Under the pieces are notes generated by a model. That model was not told where the DNA came from and ran no database searches. It worked only from the letters and a program-made list of their open reading frames with translations. Positions 9,720 to 18,985 of a stretch of DNA of 64,000 nt are shown here, in pieces. Origin of the DNA: Novosphingobium sp. (lineage in GTDB: Bacteria; Pseudomonadota; Alphaproteobacteria; Sphingomonadales; Sphingomonadaceae); NCBI RefSeq assembly GCF_030699305.1, contig NZ_JAUYNB010000010.1, forward strand, positions 518,857 to 582,856, written 5' to 3'. The first letter of the stretch is position 1. Every line of letters starts with the position of its first letter. A program made the translations under genes and the position numbers.

Positions 9720-10277
9720 CTAACCCTCGCCCCGCTCCGCCGGATCCTCATGCAGCCACGCCGCGTGGCGGGGGGCGCGTTTGGTGGCGGCCCATTCGTT
9801 GAGCATGACGGGGGCCAGCGCGCGCAGTTCGGCGTACTGGTCGGGCGTGCCGATGTTGCAGGCCAGTTCCAGCCGGTGGCCGCTCGGATCGAAGAAATAG
9901 ATCGAGCGGAAGATGCCGTGATAGGTCGGCCCCAGTACTTCGATCCCCTGCGCCTCAAGGTGGGCCTTGGCGGCGAGCAGGGCGTTCAGGTCTTCGACCT
10001 CGAACGCCAGGTGCTGGACCCATTCAGGGGTGTTGGCATCGCGGCCCATTTCGGGCTGCTCCGGCAATTCGAAGAACGCCAGCACGTTGCCGCCGCCGCA
10101 ATCGAGGAACACGTGCATGTAGGGATCATAGGCCCCGGTGGAGGGCACGTGATCCTCGGCAAAGGCGGTGGTGTAGGTCATCCCCAGCACGCGGGAATAC
10201 CATTCGACCGTCTCTTTGGCGTCGCGGCAGCGATAGGCGACGTGGTGGATGCGCTTGAGCGCGGGGGGCGGGCTCAC
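9720..10277 (-). CDS. VOC-family (glyoxalase/extradiol dioxygenase-like) protein
   Basis: 185-residue vicinal oxygen chelate protein. It begins [27 protein letters not shown], the classic first VOC module with a metal-ligand His, and continues with [11 protein letters not shown] (second His) and [10 protein letters not shown] (Glu), consistent with one metal site made from paired beta-alpha-beta-beta-beta units. The ATG at 10277 overlaps the stop of the upstream hpd gene by four bases, so the two are co-translated. The partnership suggests a step in tyrosine/homogentisate catabolism. The exact reaction is unknown; a ring-cleaving dioxygenase or an isomerase are both possible. Confidence 0.82.
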   Translation of the reverse strand: MSPPPALKRIHHVAYRCRDAKETVEWYSRVLGMTYTTAFAEDHVPSTGAYDPYMHVFLDCGGGNVLAFFELPEQPEMGRDANTPEWVQHLAFEVEDLNALLAAKAHLEAQGIEVLGPTYHGIFRSIYFFDPSGHRLELACNIGTPDQYAELRALAPVMLNEWAATKRAPRHAAWLHEDPAERGEG

Positions 10278-11374
10278 TGACCGGCTCCTTCGACTTGCAG
10301 CGCGCCGCGCCGCAGCTGGTCGCGCTCCATGCTTTCGAACAGCGCGGTGAAGTTGCCTTCGCCGAACCCTTCATCCTTCTTGCGCTGGATGAATTCGAAG
10401 AACACCGGGCCGATCTGCGTTTCGGAGAAGATTTGCAGCAGCAGGCGCGGATCGCCCGCCGTGGTGGAGCCATCCAACAGGATGCCGCGCCGCTGCAATT
10501 CGTCCACCGGCTCGCCGTGGCCGGGCAGGCGTTCTTCCAGCATCTCGTAATAGGTTGCGGGCGGGGCGGTCATGAACGGTGTGCCGAGCGCTTTCAGCTG
10601 GTCCCAGGTGCCGATCAGGTCGTCACAGCTGAACGCGATGTGCTGGATACCCTCGCCGTTGTAGGCGCGCAGGAATTCGTCGATCTGGCCGCCGCCGGCC
10701 TTGCCCTCTTCGTTGAGCGGGATGCGGATCTTGCCGTCCGGGGCGGTCATCGCCTTGCTGGTGAGGCCGGTATATTCGCCCTTGATGTCGAAATAGCGGA
10801 TTTCGCGGAAACCGGCGATCCGTTCATAGAACGCCGCCCAGTGCGCCATACGCCCGCCATAGACGTTGTGCGTCAGGTGATCGATCGTGTGCAGCCCGGT
10901 GCCGACCGGATGGCGATCGACGCCGGGGAGCCAGACGAAGTCGATGTCATAGATCGACAGGTCGCCGTGTTCCTGCCCTTGGTAGCGGTCGATCAGGTAG
11001 ATGATCGATCCGCCGATGCCCCGGATCGCGGGCAGGCGCAGTTCCATCACCCCGGTGCGGCTTTCCACTGGCTCGGCCCCGCGTTCGATCGCTTGCGCAT
11101 AGGCCTTGGCCGCATCGCGCACGCGCCAGCCCATCCCGCAGGCGGACGGCCCGTGTTCCTGCGCGAAATAGGCTGCCGGGCTGCGCGGTTCATAGTTCGC
11201 GATCAGGTTGATCCCGCCCTGCCGCCACAGCTGCACGTTCTTGGACCGGTGGTTGGCGACATGGGTAAAGCCCATCGCGGCGAACACCGGTTCGAGCAGG
11301 CCCGGTTCGGGGGCGGAAAACTCCACGAACTCGAAGCCGTCCAGGCCCAGCGGGTTGTCGAACAGGTCAGCCAT
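10274..11374 (-). CDS. hpd: 4-hydroxyphenylpyruvate dioxygenase
   Basis: Converts 4-hydroxyphenylpyruvate to homogentisate, a step in tyrosine degradation. 366 residues with both VOC halves. The three Fe(II) ligands fall at His166 ([10 protein letters not shown]), His245 (GIQHIAFSC) and Glu327 (PVFFEFIQR), aligned with the known His161/His240/Glu322 of the Pseudomonas enzyme. The C-terminal gating helix with GFGEGNF is present. Starts at 11374 and overlaps the downstream VOC gene by four bases. Neither homogentisate dioxygenase nor fumarylacetoacetase is in the window. Highly confident. Confidence 0.96.
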   Translation of the reverse strand: MADLFDNPLGLDGFEFVEFSAPEPGLLEPVFAAMGFTHVANHRSKNVQLWRQGGINLIANYEPRSPAAYFAQEHGPSACGMGWRVRDAAKAYAQAIERGAEPVESRTGVMELRLPAIRGIGGSIIYLIDRYQGQEHGDLSIYDIDFVWLPGVDRHPVGTGLHTIDHLTHNVYGGRMAHWAAFYERIAGFREIRYFDIKGEYTGLTSKAMTAPDGKIRIPLNEEGKAGGGQIDEFLRAYNGEGIQHIAFSCDDLIGTWDQLKALGTPFMTAPPATYYEMLEERLPGHGEPVDELQRRGILLDGSTTAGDPRLLLQIFSETQIGPVFFEFIQRKKDEGFGEGNFTALFESMERDQLRRGALQVEGAGQ

Positions 11375-11504
11375 CGGGGGTATGCTCCGCGTGATAAAAG
11401 TTGCATTTGAAACTAAATGCGCAGAGCGGGAGAGTCAAGGCGGGGGAGCGTTACGCGCACCCCCAGACCCGCCCTCACCCCAGACTCGCCTTCACCCCCC
11501 AAAC

Positions 11505-11605
11505 CCGCTCGTGCTGAGCTTGTCGAAGCACTGTCCTTCCCTTGTCGCCGCAGGGCTGCGGCCAAGGGAAGAAAGGCAGTCCTTCGACAAGCTCAGGACG
11601 GACGG
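11505..11605. repeat. Extragenic palindrome, CCTGAGCTTGTCGAAGGAC type (copy 2) with nested stem
   Basis: Outer arms 11505-11533 and 11577-11605; the right arm is identical to that of copy 1 at 9634-9662, while the left arm carries about five substitutions. Two further stems nest inside the loop: TTCCCTTG 11537-11544 with CAAGGGAA 11563-11570, and GCCGCAG 11547-11553 with CTGCGGC 11556-11562. The result is one long hairpin between hpd and the agmatine deiminase gene. Confidence 0.88.
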
Positions 11606-11651
11606 TGTGGGGGTTGGGGTGTGGGTGGGTGGCAGTTGGGTGCGGAGGGCG

Positions 11652-12638
11652 TTACAGCACCGGCATCTGCTGGCTGCCGCAGTGAAAGCTGCCGCCGCCC
11701 GCCAGCACGGCATCGGCGCGGATGCCGATGACATCGCGGTCGGGGAACAACTCGGCAATCGCCGCCACACCGTCCGCATCGTGTGCGGTTCCGGCGGTGG
11801 GGACCACGACCAGATGTGTGGTGATGGCAAAGTTCATGTAGCTGGCCGGTTCGATCCGCCCGTCCGTTTCCACCCGTCCGGGCGAGGGGACTTCGCGCAC
11901 CGTCACGCCAAACGCCTCGGCGCGTGCTTTCGCATCGGCATAGATCGCGGCGTTGGGATCATTGGCCCCCGTGGCACGCGGCAGGGCCAGCACGCCCGGC
12001 GCGACGAACCGTGCGAGGTTGTCGACATGGCCGTCGGTGTGATCGTTGATGAGGCCATCGCCCAGCCACAGCACCCGGTCAAACCCCAGATCGCGAGCCA
12101 GCCGCATTTCCAGATCGGCGCGGCTGAGGTGCGGGTTGCGGTTGGGGTTGAGCAGGCATTGCTCGGTCGTGACGACCAGCCCGGTGCCATCGGTGTCGAG
12201 CGCGCCGCCCTCCAGCACCCAGTCGCAGGTTTCGACCGGCAAACCGGCGCTCTCCGCCAGTTCCGCGCCGATTTCCTGATCGCCGTCCATCAGGTATTTA
12301 CCGCCCCAGCCGTTGAAGCCGAACCGGCGCGCGACTTGCCGCGCGCCGTCCTGCACTACCAGCGGGCCGGTATCGCGCAGCCAGATGTCGCCGAACCGGC
12401 GGGTTTCGATCCGCACGGCCCCCGAACACAGCGCCCGCGCCCGCGCGGCGTTGGCCTCATCGCGCACGATCAGGCGCACTTCCTGCCCGCTGTCGGCCAC
12501 TGCGCTGGCGAACGCGGCGACTTGTTCCTGCGCGCGGTCCAGAAAGCCTGGCCATTCGACCGGATCGTGCGGAAATCCCACCCACAGCCATTGTTGCGGA
12601 TGCCATTCGGGCGGCATCCGCAGGTTCGTGTCGATCAT
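11652..12638 (-). CDS. aguA: Agmatine deiminase (agmatine iminohydrolase)
   Basis: Peptidyl-arginine-deiminase-type enzyme turning agmatine into N-carbamoylputrescine and ammonia. 328 residues. The start PPEWHPQQWLWVGFPHD is typical. The motif NDHTDGHVDN carries the catalytic His and Asp, and the C-terminal GGGSFHCGSQQ places the nucleophilic Cys at residue 320. The carbamoylputrescine amidase gene (aguB) often found alongside is not adjacent. The M28 peptidase gene ends six bases upstream of this gene's start, so the two are probably co-transcribed. Family confidence is high. Confidence 0.93.
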   Translation of the reverse strand: MIDTNLRMPPEWHPQQWLWVGFPHDPVEWPGFLDRAQEQVAAFASAVADSGQEVRLIVRDEANAARARALCSGAVRIETRRFGDIWLRDTGPLVVQDGARQVARRFGFNGWGGKYLMDGDQEIGAELAESAGLPVETCDWVLEGGALDTDGTGLVVTTEQCLLNPNRNPHLSRADLEMRLARDLGFDRVLWLGDGLINDHTDGHVDNLARFVAPGVLALPRATGANDPNAAIYADAKARAEAFGVTVREVPSPGRVETDGRIEPASYMNFAITTHLVVVPTAGTAHDADGVAAIAELFPDRDVIGIRADAVLAGGGSFHCGSQQMPVL

Positions 12639-12644
12639 CGCGGT

Positions 12645-14321
12645 TTACTTCCCCGGCTTGGGCTTCATCGCGCGGCTCTTGTCGCGAACTTCGCGGAATT
12701 CGTCGGTCGGGTGCCAGTTCGGCCAGTCGGTGGTCATCGCCAGCATCCGGCCAAGGCGGTAATAGAGTTCACCTTCCTGGACGATGCCCGACCAGTCCCA
12801 CTTGCCGTCGTATTCATCGCTCGGCTGGTGGTAATCGTCCTTGGTGTATTTGCCGCCTGCCGCGTCGGCTATGGCCTTGCCGCCCGGCACCCAATCGCTG
12901 CCCCGGCCGACATAGAACATCGGCACGCCGCGCTTGGCCAGGCTGAAATGGTCGGAACGGTAGTAGTACCCGCGCTCGATGTGCTCTTCAGGCGCGAGGG
13001 TGAGCTTCATGGCCCCCATTGCGGCCTTGAGGTAGCGGGTGAGGTCCGATTTGTCCCCGCCGGTTACCTGCACGTCGCGCGCGGGCTGCCCCGGCATCAA
13101 CGCGTCCATGTTGACCCCGCCCACGGTCTTGTTCAGCGGGAACACCGGGTTCTGGGCATAGAATTCCGAACCCAGCAGCCCGGATTCCTCCAGCGTCACG
13201 GCCAGGAACACCTGGCTGCGGTCGGTCGGCCCGGCCTTGACGTTGGCTTCGGCCAGCGCCGCCAGCATCGCGGTGCCGGTGGCGTTGTCGACCGCGCCGT
13301 TGCAGATGTCATCGCCGGTCGCATCGGCCTTGCACCGACCAAGGTGATCCCAGTGCGCGGTATAGAGCACGACTTCATCGGGACGCTTCTTGCCCGGCAG
13401 CACGCCGATCACGTTGCGCGACTGGCTGCGGCGGATCTGGTTGTCGAACTTCAGGCTGGCTTTCAGCCCCAGCGGCACGGGCTTGAAGCCCTTGACCTTC
13501 GCGGCGGCGCTGAGCTGGAGGAGATCCTGCCCGGCAGCGGAGAGGATCTGTTTGGCGACGTCCAGCTGCACCCAGCCATTCGCCGCTGTCTGGTCCATCG
13601 CGTCGTTCGGCTTGGCGACGAAATACTGCGCGCCGGTCCAGCTCGATTCGACCACGTTCCAGCCATAGGCGGCGGGGAACGTGTCATGCACGATCAGCGC
13701 ACCGGCCGCGCCCTGCCGGGCGGCTTCCTCAAACTTGTAGGGCCAGCGGCCATACCAGGTCATCCGGCGGCCCTTGAACAGGCCGTTTTCATCGGCCTGA
13801 GCATAGTCCGGATCATTGACGAGGATGACCGCGATCTTCCCCTTCATGTCGATCCCGGCATAGTCGTTCCAGCCGAGTTCCGGGGCGTTGATGCCGTATC
13901 CGACGAACACCAGTTCGGCATCGCGGATGTCGGTCTTCGGCGTGACGCGGTAACTGCCCGCGACGAAATCCTTGCCCGGCGCGAACAGCAGCGTTTCCTT
14001 GCCGCCAGTCACGGCAAGGCCAGCGCTGTTCTGCCCGGTGATTTCGACGGTCGGCACATCCTGCGTCCAGCTGCCGTTGTTGCCGGGCTGGAGGCCTGCC
14101 GCCTTGAACTTCTCGATCAGGTAGGCAACCGTCCTGTCCTCACCAGCGGTGCTGGGGGCGCGGCCTTCGAATTCGTCGGACGACAGCGTGCGGACCATTT
14201 CCTCCAGCGTCTTTTCCGATACCGCCACCGGGGTGATGCTGGGGATCGGCGCGGGCTTGGCCAAGGCGGGAGAGGAAACGGCCAGCGCAGTGGCGGCCAG
14301 CAGGGTCAGGCGGTGTTTCAC
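12645..14321 (-). CDS. Secreted M28-family zinc aminopeptidase
   Basis: 558 residues with a signal peptide (cleavage near PALAKP, residue 22). A protease-associated (PA)-type insert occupies roughly residues 130-270, followed by the M28 catalytic domain. Zinc-site motifs: AHWDHLG (about 320-327), DNATGTAML, EESGLLGSEF (catalytic Glu pair, about 376), MDALMPG and SDHFSLAKRG (about 453, last His). All metal ligands appear present, so it is likely an active exopeptidase exported to the periplasm or beyond. It heads a probable two-gene unit with aguA and is divergent from glnE. Confidence 0.92.
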   Translation of the reverse strand: MKHRLTLLAATALAVSSPALAKPAPIPSITPVAVSEKTLEEMVRTLSSDEFEGRAPSTAGEDRTVAYLIEKFKAAGLQPGNNGSWTQDVPTVEITGQNSAGLAVTGGKETLLFAPGKDFVAGSYRVTPKTDIRDAELVFVGYGINAPELGWNDYAGIDMKGKIAVILVNDPDYAQADENGLFKGRRMTWYGRWPYKFEEAARQGAAGALIVHDTFPAAYGWNVVESSWTGAQYFVAKPNDAMDQTAANGWVQLDVAKQILSAAGQDLLQLSAAAKVKGFKPVPLGLKASLKFDNQIRRSQSRNVIGVLPGKKRPDEVVLYTAHWDHLGRCKADATGDDICNGAVDNATGTAMLAALAEANVKAGPTDRSQVFLAVTLEESGLLGSEFYAQNPVFPLNKTVGGVNMDALMPGQPARDVQVTGGDKSDLTRYLKAAMGAMKLTLAPEEHIERGYYYRSDHFSLAKRGVPMFYVGRGSDWVPGGKAIADAAGGKYTKDDYHQPSDEYDGKWDWSGIVQEGELYYRLGRMLAMTTDWPNWHPTDEFREVRDKSRAMKPKPGK

Positions 14322-14441
14322 GGGTTGGGTGCTCCACGAATTCGATTGTTGCGGCCGGATTGGCAGGTCCGCGCAGCCCCCGCAAGCACCCGCGCGACGA
14401 ACGACTTGATTGCCCGACCATCAACGGGCATCGCCGCTGCC

Positions 14442-17168
14442 ATGACTGCTGCCAATTCCATGACTGCCGACTGGACCGGAGCGCTGGCGCGGGCGCGGAC
14501 CCATGCCCCTTACCTTTGCACGGGGCTGGACCGGCTGCCCGATCTGGAAGCCCTGCTGGCCGCCGGTGACGGCGCGGGCGCGCTGGCCTGGGCCAAGGCC
14601 GCAGGGGCAGACTGCGAGAGCGTGGGCAGCGCGCTGCGGCGCGAAAAGCTGGCGCTGGCGGTGGCGCTGGCGGTGGGCGATCTGGCGGGGGCATTCCCGC
14701 TGCTGACAGTGACGGGCGAACTGTCGGCCTTTGCCGACCGCGCGCTCGACGCTGCGATTGCCGATGCGATCCGCCGCCGCGTGCCCGATGCCGAGCCTGC
14801 GGGGTTCCTGGCGCTCGCGCTCGGCAAGCACGGTGCGCAGGAACTGAACTATTCGTCGGATATCGATCCGATCCTGCTGTATGATCCGGCGCTGCTGCCC
14901 CGGCGCGAGCGCGACGAACCCGGTGAGGCGGCGCAGCGCGTCGCCCGGGTGCTGATGGAAACGATGAGCCATGTCACCCACGAAGGCTATGTCTTCCGGG
15001 TCGATTTGCGGCTGCGGCCCGCGAGCGAGGTCAGCCCGCTGGCAATCGGCATCGACGCGGCGCTGAGCCATTACGAAAGCTCTGCGCTGGCGTGGGAGCG
15101 CGCGGCGTTCATTCGGGCGCGGGCCTGCGCGGGTGATATCCCGGCAGGCGAGGCGTTTCTGGCCGCGATCCGGCCGTTCGTGTGGCGCAAGAGCCTTGAT
15201 TTCGGCGCGATTGCCGAGATCGGACGGCTGACGGGCCGCATTCGCGCCAGCCACAGCGGGCCGACCGTGCCGGGGCCGGGGTTCGACCTGAAAAAGGGGC
15301 GCGGCGGCATCCGCGAGGTCGAGTTTTTCGCCCAGACCCATCAGCTGATCCACGGCGGACGCCAGCCAGCACTGCGGCTGCGCGGCACCCGCGCCAGTCT
15401 GGATGCACTGGCTGAGGCCGGGCTGATCGACCCGGCCGACGCGACGGTGCTGGGCGAGAGCTATGACCGGCTGCGGCAGGTGGAGCACCGTTTGCAGATG
15501 GTGGCGGATCAGCAGACCCATAAATTGCCGCTCGATCCCGCTGCGCTGGACAATGCCGCCCGGCTGGACGGGTTGCCCGATGGCGCAGCGCTGGTCGCGG
15601 AACTGACCGCGATCACCGATGAAGTCGGCCGCCGCTATGACCGCCTGATCGCGCAGCACGCGCAGGAAGGCACGGTCGTGACAGTCGCCGCATCGTCGGG
15701 CGATGCGCTGGAAGGGGAACTCGCCCGGCTGGGCTTTGCCGAGCCGGTCGCGCTCGCCGCGCGGATCGCGGGCTGGCGTGAGGGCAAGCTCAGGGCGCTG
15801 CGGACCGAAGCGGCGCGGGCGGCCTATGATGCCATTCAAGGCCCGCTGCTGACCGCGTTCGCCGCCTCGCCCGAACCGGAACGGGCGCTGCTGCGCTGGG
15901 AGCAATTGCTCGGCAACCTGCCCTCGGCGGTCAACCTGTTCCGCCTGCTGGAAGCACGGCCCGCGCTGCTGGAACTGCTGGCGCGAATCCTCAGCCTCGC
16001 CCCGCCGCTGGCCGATGCGCTGGCGCGGCGCGCGGACCTGCTCGATCCGCTGATCGATGCCAGTGCGTTCGATCTGCCGGGCGACGTGCCGACCCTGATC
16101 GCCGAATTTGCGCGCGGCGAGGCGGATGACGATTACCAGCAAGTGCTCGACCGGGTGCGCCGCCGGGTCGGCGAACGCCGCTTTGCGCTGGGCGTGCAAC
16201 TGATTGAGGGCGCGCGCGATCCGATGGAAATCGGGCAGGGTCTGGCCCGCGTGGCCGAAGCCGCGCTGACCGTGCTGGCCGATGCCACTGTGGCGGAGTT
16301 TGAACGCGCGCATGGGCGGATCGCGGGCGGAGAGCTGGTCACGCTGGGGCTGGGGCGGATGGGCGGCGGGGCGCTGACCCATGCGTCGGACCTTGATCTG
16401 GTGTTCCTGTTCACCGGCGATCACGCCAGCGAAAGCGACGGGCGGCGGCCATTGGGGGCCACGCTCTATTTCAACCGGCTGGCGCAGCGGGTCAGCGGGG
16501 CACTGTCCGTGCCGACGGCGGAAGGCGCACTGTATGAGGTCGATACCCGGCTGCGCCCCTCTGGCGATCAGGGGCCGCTGGCAGTCAGCCTTGACAGTTT
16601 TGACCGTTACCAGCGCGAACAGGCCTGGACGTGGGAGCATATGGCGCTGGCCCGCGCCCGCGTGATCTATGGCCCGGCAGAGGGGCGCGCGGCGCTCGAC
16701 CGGATTATTCATGCGGTGCTGACCTTGCCGCGCGATGCGGAAACACTGCGCGGCGAAGTGCTGGAAATGCGCAGCCGCATGGCCGAGCATAAACCGGCCA
16801 AGGGCCCGCTGGACGTCAAGCTGGCGCGCGGCGGACTGGTGGATGTGGAGTTCATCACCCACTACCTGCAACTGCGCGATGGGCTGGCGCTGGCACCATC
16901 AATTCCCGCTGCGCTGGTCGGGCTGGAACAGGCGGGCCTTGTGCCGTCTTCGCTGCGCACCGCGCACGGGGTACTGGGCCGGTTCCTGATCGCGGCGCGG
17001 CTGCTGGCTCCGGATGCGCAAAGCCCGCCGCTCGCAGCGCGGGCGGTGCTCGCCACGGCGTGCGGCTGCGATGATTGGGATGCGCTGCTGATTGCCCTGA
17101 CCGAATCGCGCCGCGTGGTTGCCGCCTGCTGGCTGGCAACGTTCGGCGAAACACTGGAGACCCGATGA
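14442..17168 (+). CDS. glnE: Bifunctional glutamine synthetase adenylyltransferase/adenylyl-removing enzyme
   Basis: Controls glutamine synthetase by adding and removing AMP in response to PII. 908 residues from ATG 14442 (an alternative ATG is at 14460). Two nucleotidyltransferase modules are visible: the adenylyl-removing half with LGKHGAQELNYSSDIDPILLYD and the adenylyltransferase half with LGRMGGGALTHASDLDLVFLF, each with the G-S-DxD signature, plus linker and regulatory helices. Start choice rests on where the sequence becomes family-like; no good ribosome-binding site is seen. The reading frame is open far upstream but that part is antisense to two genes. Overlaps the downstream peroxiredoxin start by four bases. 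Confidence 0.93.
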   Translation: MTAANSMTADWTGALARARTHAPYLCTGLDRLPDLEALLAAGDGAGALAWAKAAGADCESVGSALRREKLALAVALAVGDLAGAFPLLTVTGELSAFADRALDAAIADAIRRRVPDAEPAGFLALALGKHGAQELNYSSDIDPILLYDPALLPRRERDEPGEAAQRVARVLMETMSHVTHEGYVFRVDLRLRPASEVSPLAIGIDAALSHYESSALAWERAAFIRARACAGDIPAGEAFLAAIRPFVWRKSLDFGAIAEIGRLTGRIRASHSGPTVPGPGFDLKKGRGGIREVEFFAQTHQLIHGGRQPALRLRGTRASLDALAEAGLIDPADATVLGESYDRLRQVEHRLQMVADQQTHKLPLDPAALDNAARLDGLPDGAALVAELTAITDEVGRRYDRLIAQHAQEGTVVTVAASSGDALEGELARLGFAEPVALAARIAGWREGKLRALRTEAARAAYDAIQGPLLTAFAASPEPERALLRWEQLLGNLPSAVNLFRLLEARPALLELLARILSLAPPLADALARRADLLDPLIDASAFDLPGDVPTLIAEFARGEADDDYQQVLDRVRRRVGERRFALGVQLIEGARDPMEIGQGLARVAEAALTVLADATVAEFERAHGRIAGGELVTLGLGRMGGGALTHASDLDLVFLFTGDHASESDGRRPLGATLYFNRLAQRVSGALSVPTAEGALYEVDTRLRPSGDQGPLAVSLDSFDRYQREQAWTWEHMALARARVIYGPAEGRAALDRIIHAVLTLPRDAETLRGEVLEMRSRMAEHKPAKGPLDVKLARGGLVDVEFITHYLQLRDGLALAPSIPAALVGLEQAGLVPSSLRTAHGVLGRFLIAARLLAPDAQSPPLAARAVLATACGCDDWDALLIALTESRRVVAACWLATFGETLETR

Positions 17169-17641
17169 TGAGCCCATTTCCCGCTGTTGGTGATGCCCTG
17201 CCCGATGTTGCGCTGACCACGCCCGATGGCGGTGCGCTCCGCCCCTCCGCCTTTGCCGGGCGCAAGCTGGTGCTGTTCTTCTATCCCAAGGACGACACCC
17301 CCGGCTGCACGACCGAGAACAAGGACTTTTCGGAGCTGGCCGACCAGTTCGCCGCTGCCGGAACGGCGCTGCTGGGCGTGTCGAAGGATCCGCCGAAAAA
17401 GCACCTGAAGTTCATCGAAAAGCACGCCCTGACCGCGCCGCTGGCCAGCGATGCCGAAGTTGGCGGGCTGTCCGATGCGCTGGGGATCTGGACTGAAAAG
17501 TCGATGTATGGCCGGACCTACATGGGCATGGTCCGCGCGACCTATCTGGTCGGCCCGGATGGCCGCATCGCCCGGATCTGGGACAAGGTGAAGGTCAAGG
17601 GCCACGCCGCCGAAGTGCTGGCCGCTGCCCAGGCGCTGTAA
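17165..17641 (+). CDS. bcp: Thioredoxin-dependent peroxiredoxin, Bcp/PrxQ type, single cysteine
   Basis: 158-residue peroxiredoxin that reduces hydroperoxides. The peroxidatic cysteine is Cys48 in FYPKDDTPGCTTENKDF. The resolving cysteine found five residues later in E. coli Bcp is replaced by Lys53, and there is no other Cys in the protein, so it must work as a 1-Cys enzyme resolved by an external thiol. The start ATG at 17165 overlaps the glnE stop (ATGATGA), so it is coupled to glnE; the second ATG at 17168 is an alternative. Family assignment is very firm. Confidence 0.94.
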   Translation: MMSPFPAVGDALPDVALTTPDGGALRPSAFAGRKLVLFFYPKDDTPGCTTENKDFSELADQFAAAGTALLGVSKDPPKKHLKFIEKHALTAPLASDAEVGGLSDALGIWTEKSMYGRTYMGMVRATYLVGPDGRIARIWDKVKVKGHAAEVLAAAQAL

Positions 17642-18013
17642 GGATCAGTCGGCGCGATGTCGCCGCGCGGGTGCTGCAACGAATCCTTGACGATGAAATC
17701 CACCCTGTCCGGTTCGGCTCAAACCGTTTTACCGCAGTCTGCGCAGCGCGCGGCGAAGCGGCGCGAATCCCATGAAAAAGCTGATCGAACGGCACTTTTA
17801 CGGCGTCGTTAATCCACCGTTCAACGACTCGCCGCGTGGTAAAGCCGGTTTACCGCGCAGTTTCCATACCGGGGTTGCATCCCGAGGCGTGGGCGGCTTA
17901 ACCCATAACCAGCGAGACGGCGGGGGGTTCCGACGATCTCAAGAAACGGGTTCATCCGACCCAGCCCCTGCCTAGCGGCAACTGGGGCAGGTTGGAAAAA
18001 CAAGGTATTTTGA
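17642..18013. other. Gene-free stretch between bcp and M23 peptidase
   Basis: 372 bases without a supported gene. It likely contains the promoter of the peptidase gene. TTAA-N7-TTCAA at 17809-17824 is a near match to the CtrA box TTAA-N7-TTAA, but one such near match is weak evidence. No tRNA fold or strong terminator was recognised. Confidence 0.5.
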
Positions 18014-18760
18014 GTGGTCGCGATTTCGTTTTTTGCCAAGATCAAGACGGTCCTCGGCGCTGCCGCAGCGCTCGCCAGCTTCTCGGTTGCCAATCCCGCC
18101 CTTGCCAACAGCAGTGCTGCCGTGGCCGATGTAGCGGCTCCGCTGCGCTCGGCCCAGTCGGCCAAGCCTGCTGCCACTGGCGATGATGAATTCCGCCGGT
18201 TGTTCTCCAGCTGGAAGTCGATGGAAGGCGGCAACGCCTCGCTCGCCATCAACACCACCGCGCCGACCATGACCGGCGATATGCCGGCAGCCTCGCTGTC
18301 GGCCGTGCTGCGCCCCAACACCGTTTCGATCCCGTCGCTGATCCCGGTGGCCGGTGCCAAGCTGACCAGCGGTTACGGGATGCGCAATCACCCCGTGCTG
18401 GGTGGCCGCCGCCAGCATCAGGGCATCGACCTGTCGCAGCCGACCGGAACGCCGATTCGCGCCACCGCCGACGGCGTAGTTGGCCGGGCCGACTGGTTCA
18501 GCAGCTACGGCCTGTTCATCAGCCTGGAGCATGGCGGCAGCATCGAAACCCGTTATGGCCACATGTCGCGCCTGAACGTCGCTGCCGGTCAGGTCGTGAA
18601 AAAGGGTGACATCATTGGTTACGTCGGTTCGACTGGCCGCTCGACTGGCCCGCACCTGCACTATGAAGTCCGCATCGCGGGCGTCGCGGTCAACCCGCTC
18701 CCCTATATGCAGGGTGATGTGGGCAGCAGCAGCGAAGTGGCGCTGGGCGGCTCCAAGTAA
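18014..18760 (+). CDS. M23-family (LytM-type) peptidoglycan endopeptidase
   Basis: 248 residues, exported (signal region 1-31 ending NPALA). The catalytic domain carries the zinc and catalytic residues of active LytM enzymes: His135 and Asp139 in RRQHQGIDL, His183 in TRYGHMS, and His214/His216 in GPHLHYEV. It is expected to cut peptide cross-links in the periplasm. Start GTG 18014 is forced because an in-frame TGA lies immediately before it. A strong terminator follows (18827-18856), so it is probably monocistronic. Confidence 0.93.
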   Translation: MVAISFFAKIKTVLGAAAALASFSVANPALANSSAAVADVAAPLRSAQSAKPAATGDDEFRRLFSSWKSMEGGNASLAINTTAPTMTGDMPAASLSAVLRPNTVSIPSLIPVAGAKLTSGYGMRNHPVLGGRRQHQGIDLSQPTGTPIRATADGVVGRADWFSSYGLFISLEHGGSIETRYGHMSRLNVAAGQVVKKGDIIGYVGSTGRSTGPHLHYEVRIAGVAVNPLPYMQGDVGSSSEVALGGSK

Positions 18761-18826
18761 GATTACAGCTTCCGCGCATCCGGGCGGAAGTCCCGGAGCG
18801 CGTATCAGCTTCGGGAGGATGCTGGG

Positions 18827-18858
18827 AAAAGGGCGATGGGCAACCATCGCCCTTTTCT
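18827..18858 (+). terminator. Rho-independent terminator after the M23 peptidase gene
   Basis: Perfect 13-base stem (AAAAGGGCGATGG, 18827-18839, with its complement 18844-18856) around a GCAA tetraloop, ending in CTTTTCTT. It closes the peptidase transcript. Confidence 0.9.
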
Positions 18859-18985
18859 TGTGCCCGGTCGCGGCTGTTTTTCCGATTCTGCGCGCTCATT
18901 CCGCTGATTTGAATTGCGCCCTTTAATCGATCGGTTAAACCATTGCGCAAACGGCGATCACAGCCGCAGCGGAGAGTTACCGGCC

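Noticed and set aside
11208..14441. Very long open frame on the plus strand upstream of glnE
   Set aside because: It is antisense to agmatine deiminase and the M28 peptidase, whose proteins carry clear motifs; open antisense frames are common at this GC content. glnE similarity only begins at about 14442.
14421..16871. 816-codon minus-strand frame opposite glnE
   Set aside because: Antisense of a clear glnE; the composition is Arg/Gln/Pro-rich without motifs.
17809..17824. CtrA-box-like TTAA-N7-TTCAA
   Set aside because: One mismatch-containing half site pair in a long intergenic region; expected by chance often enough.
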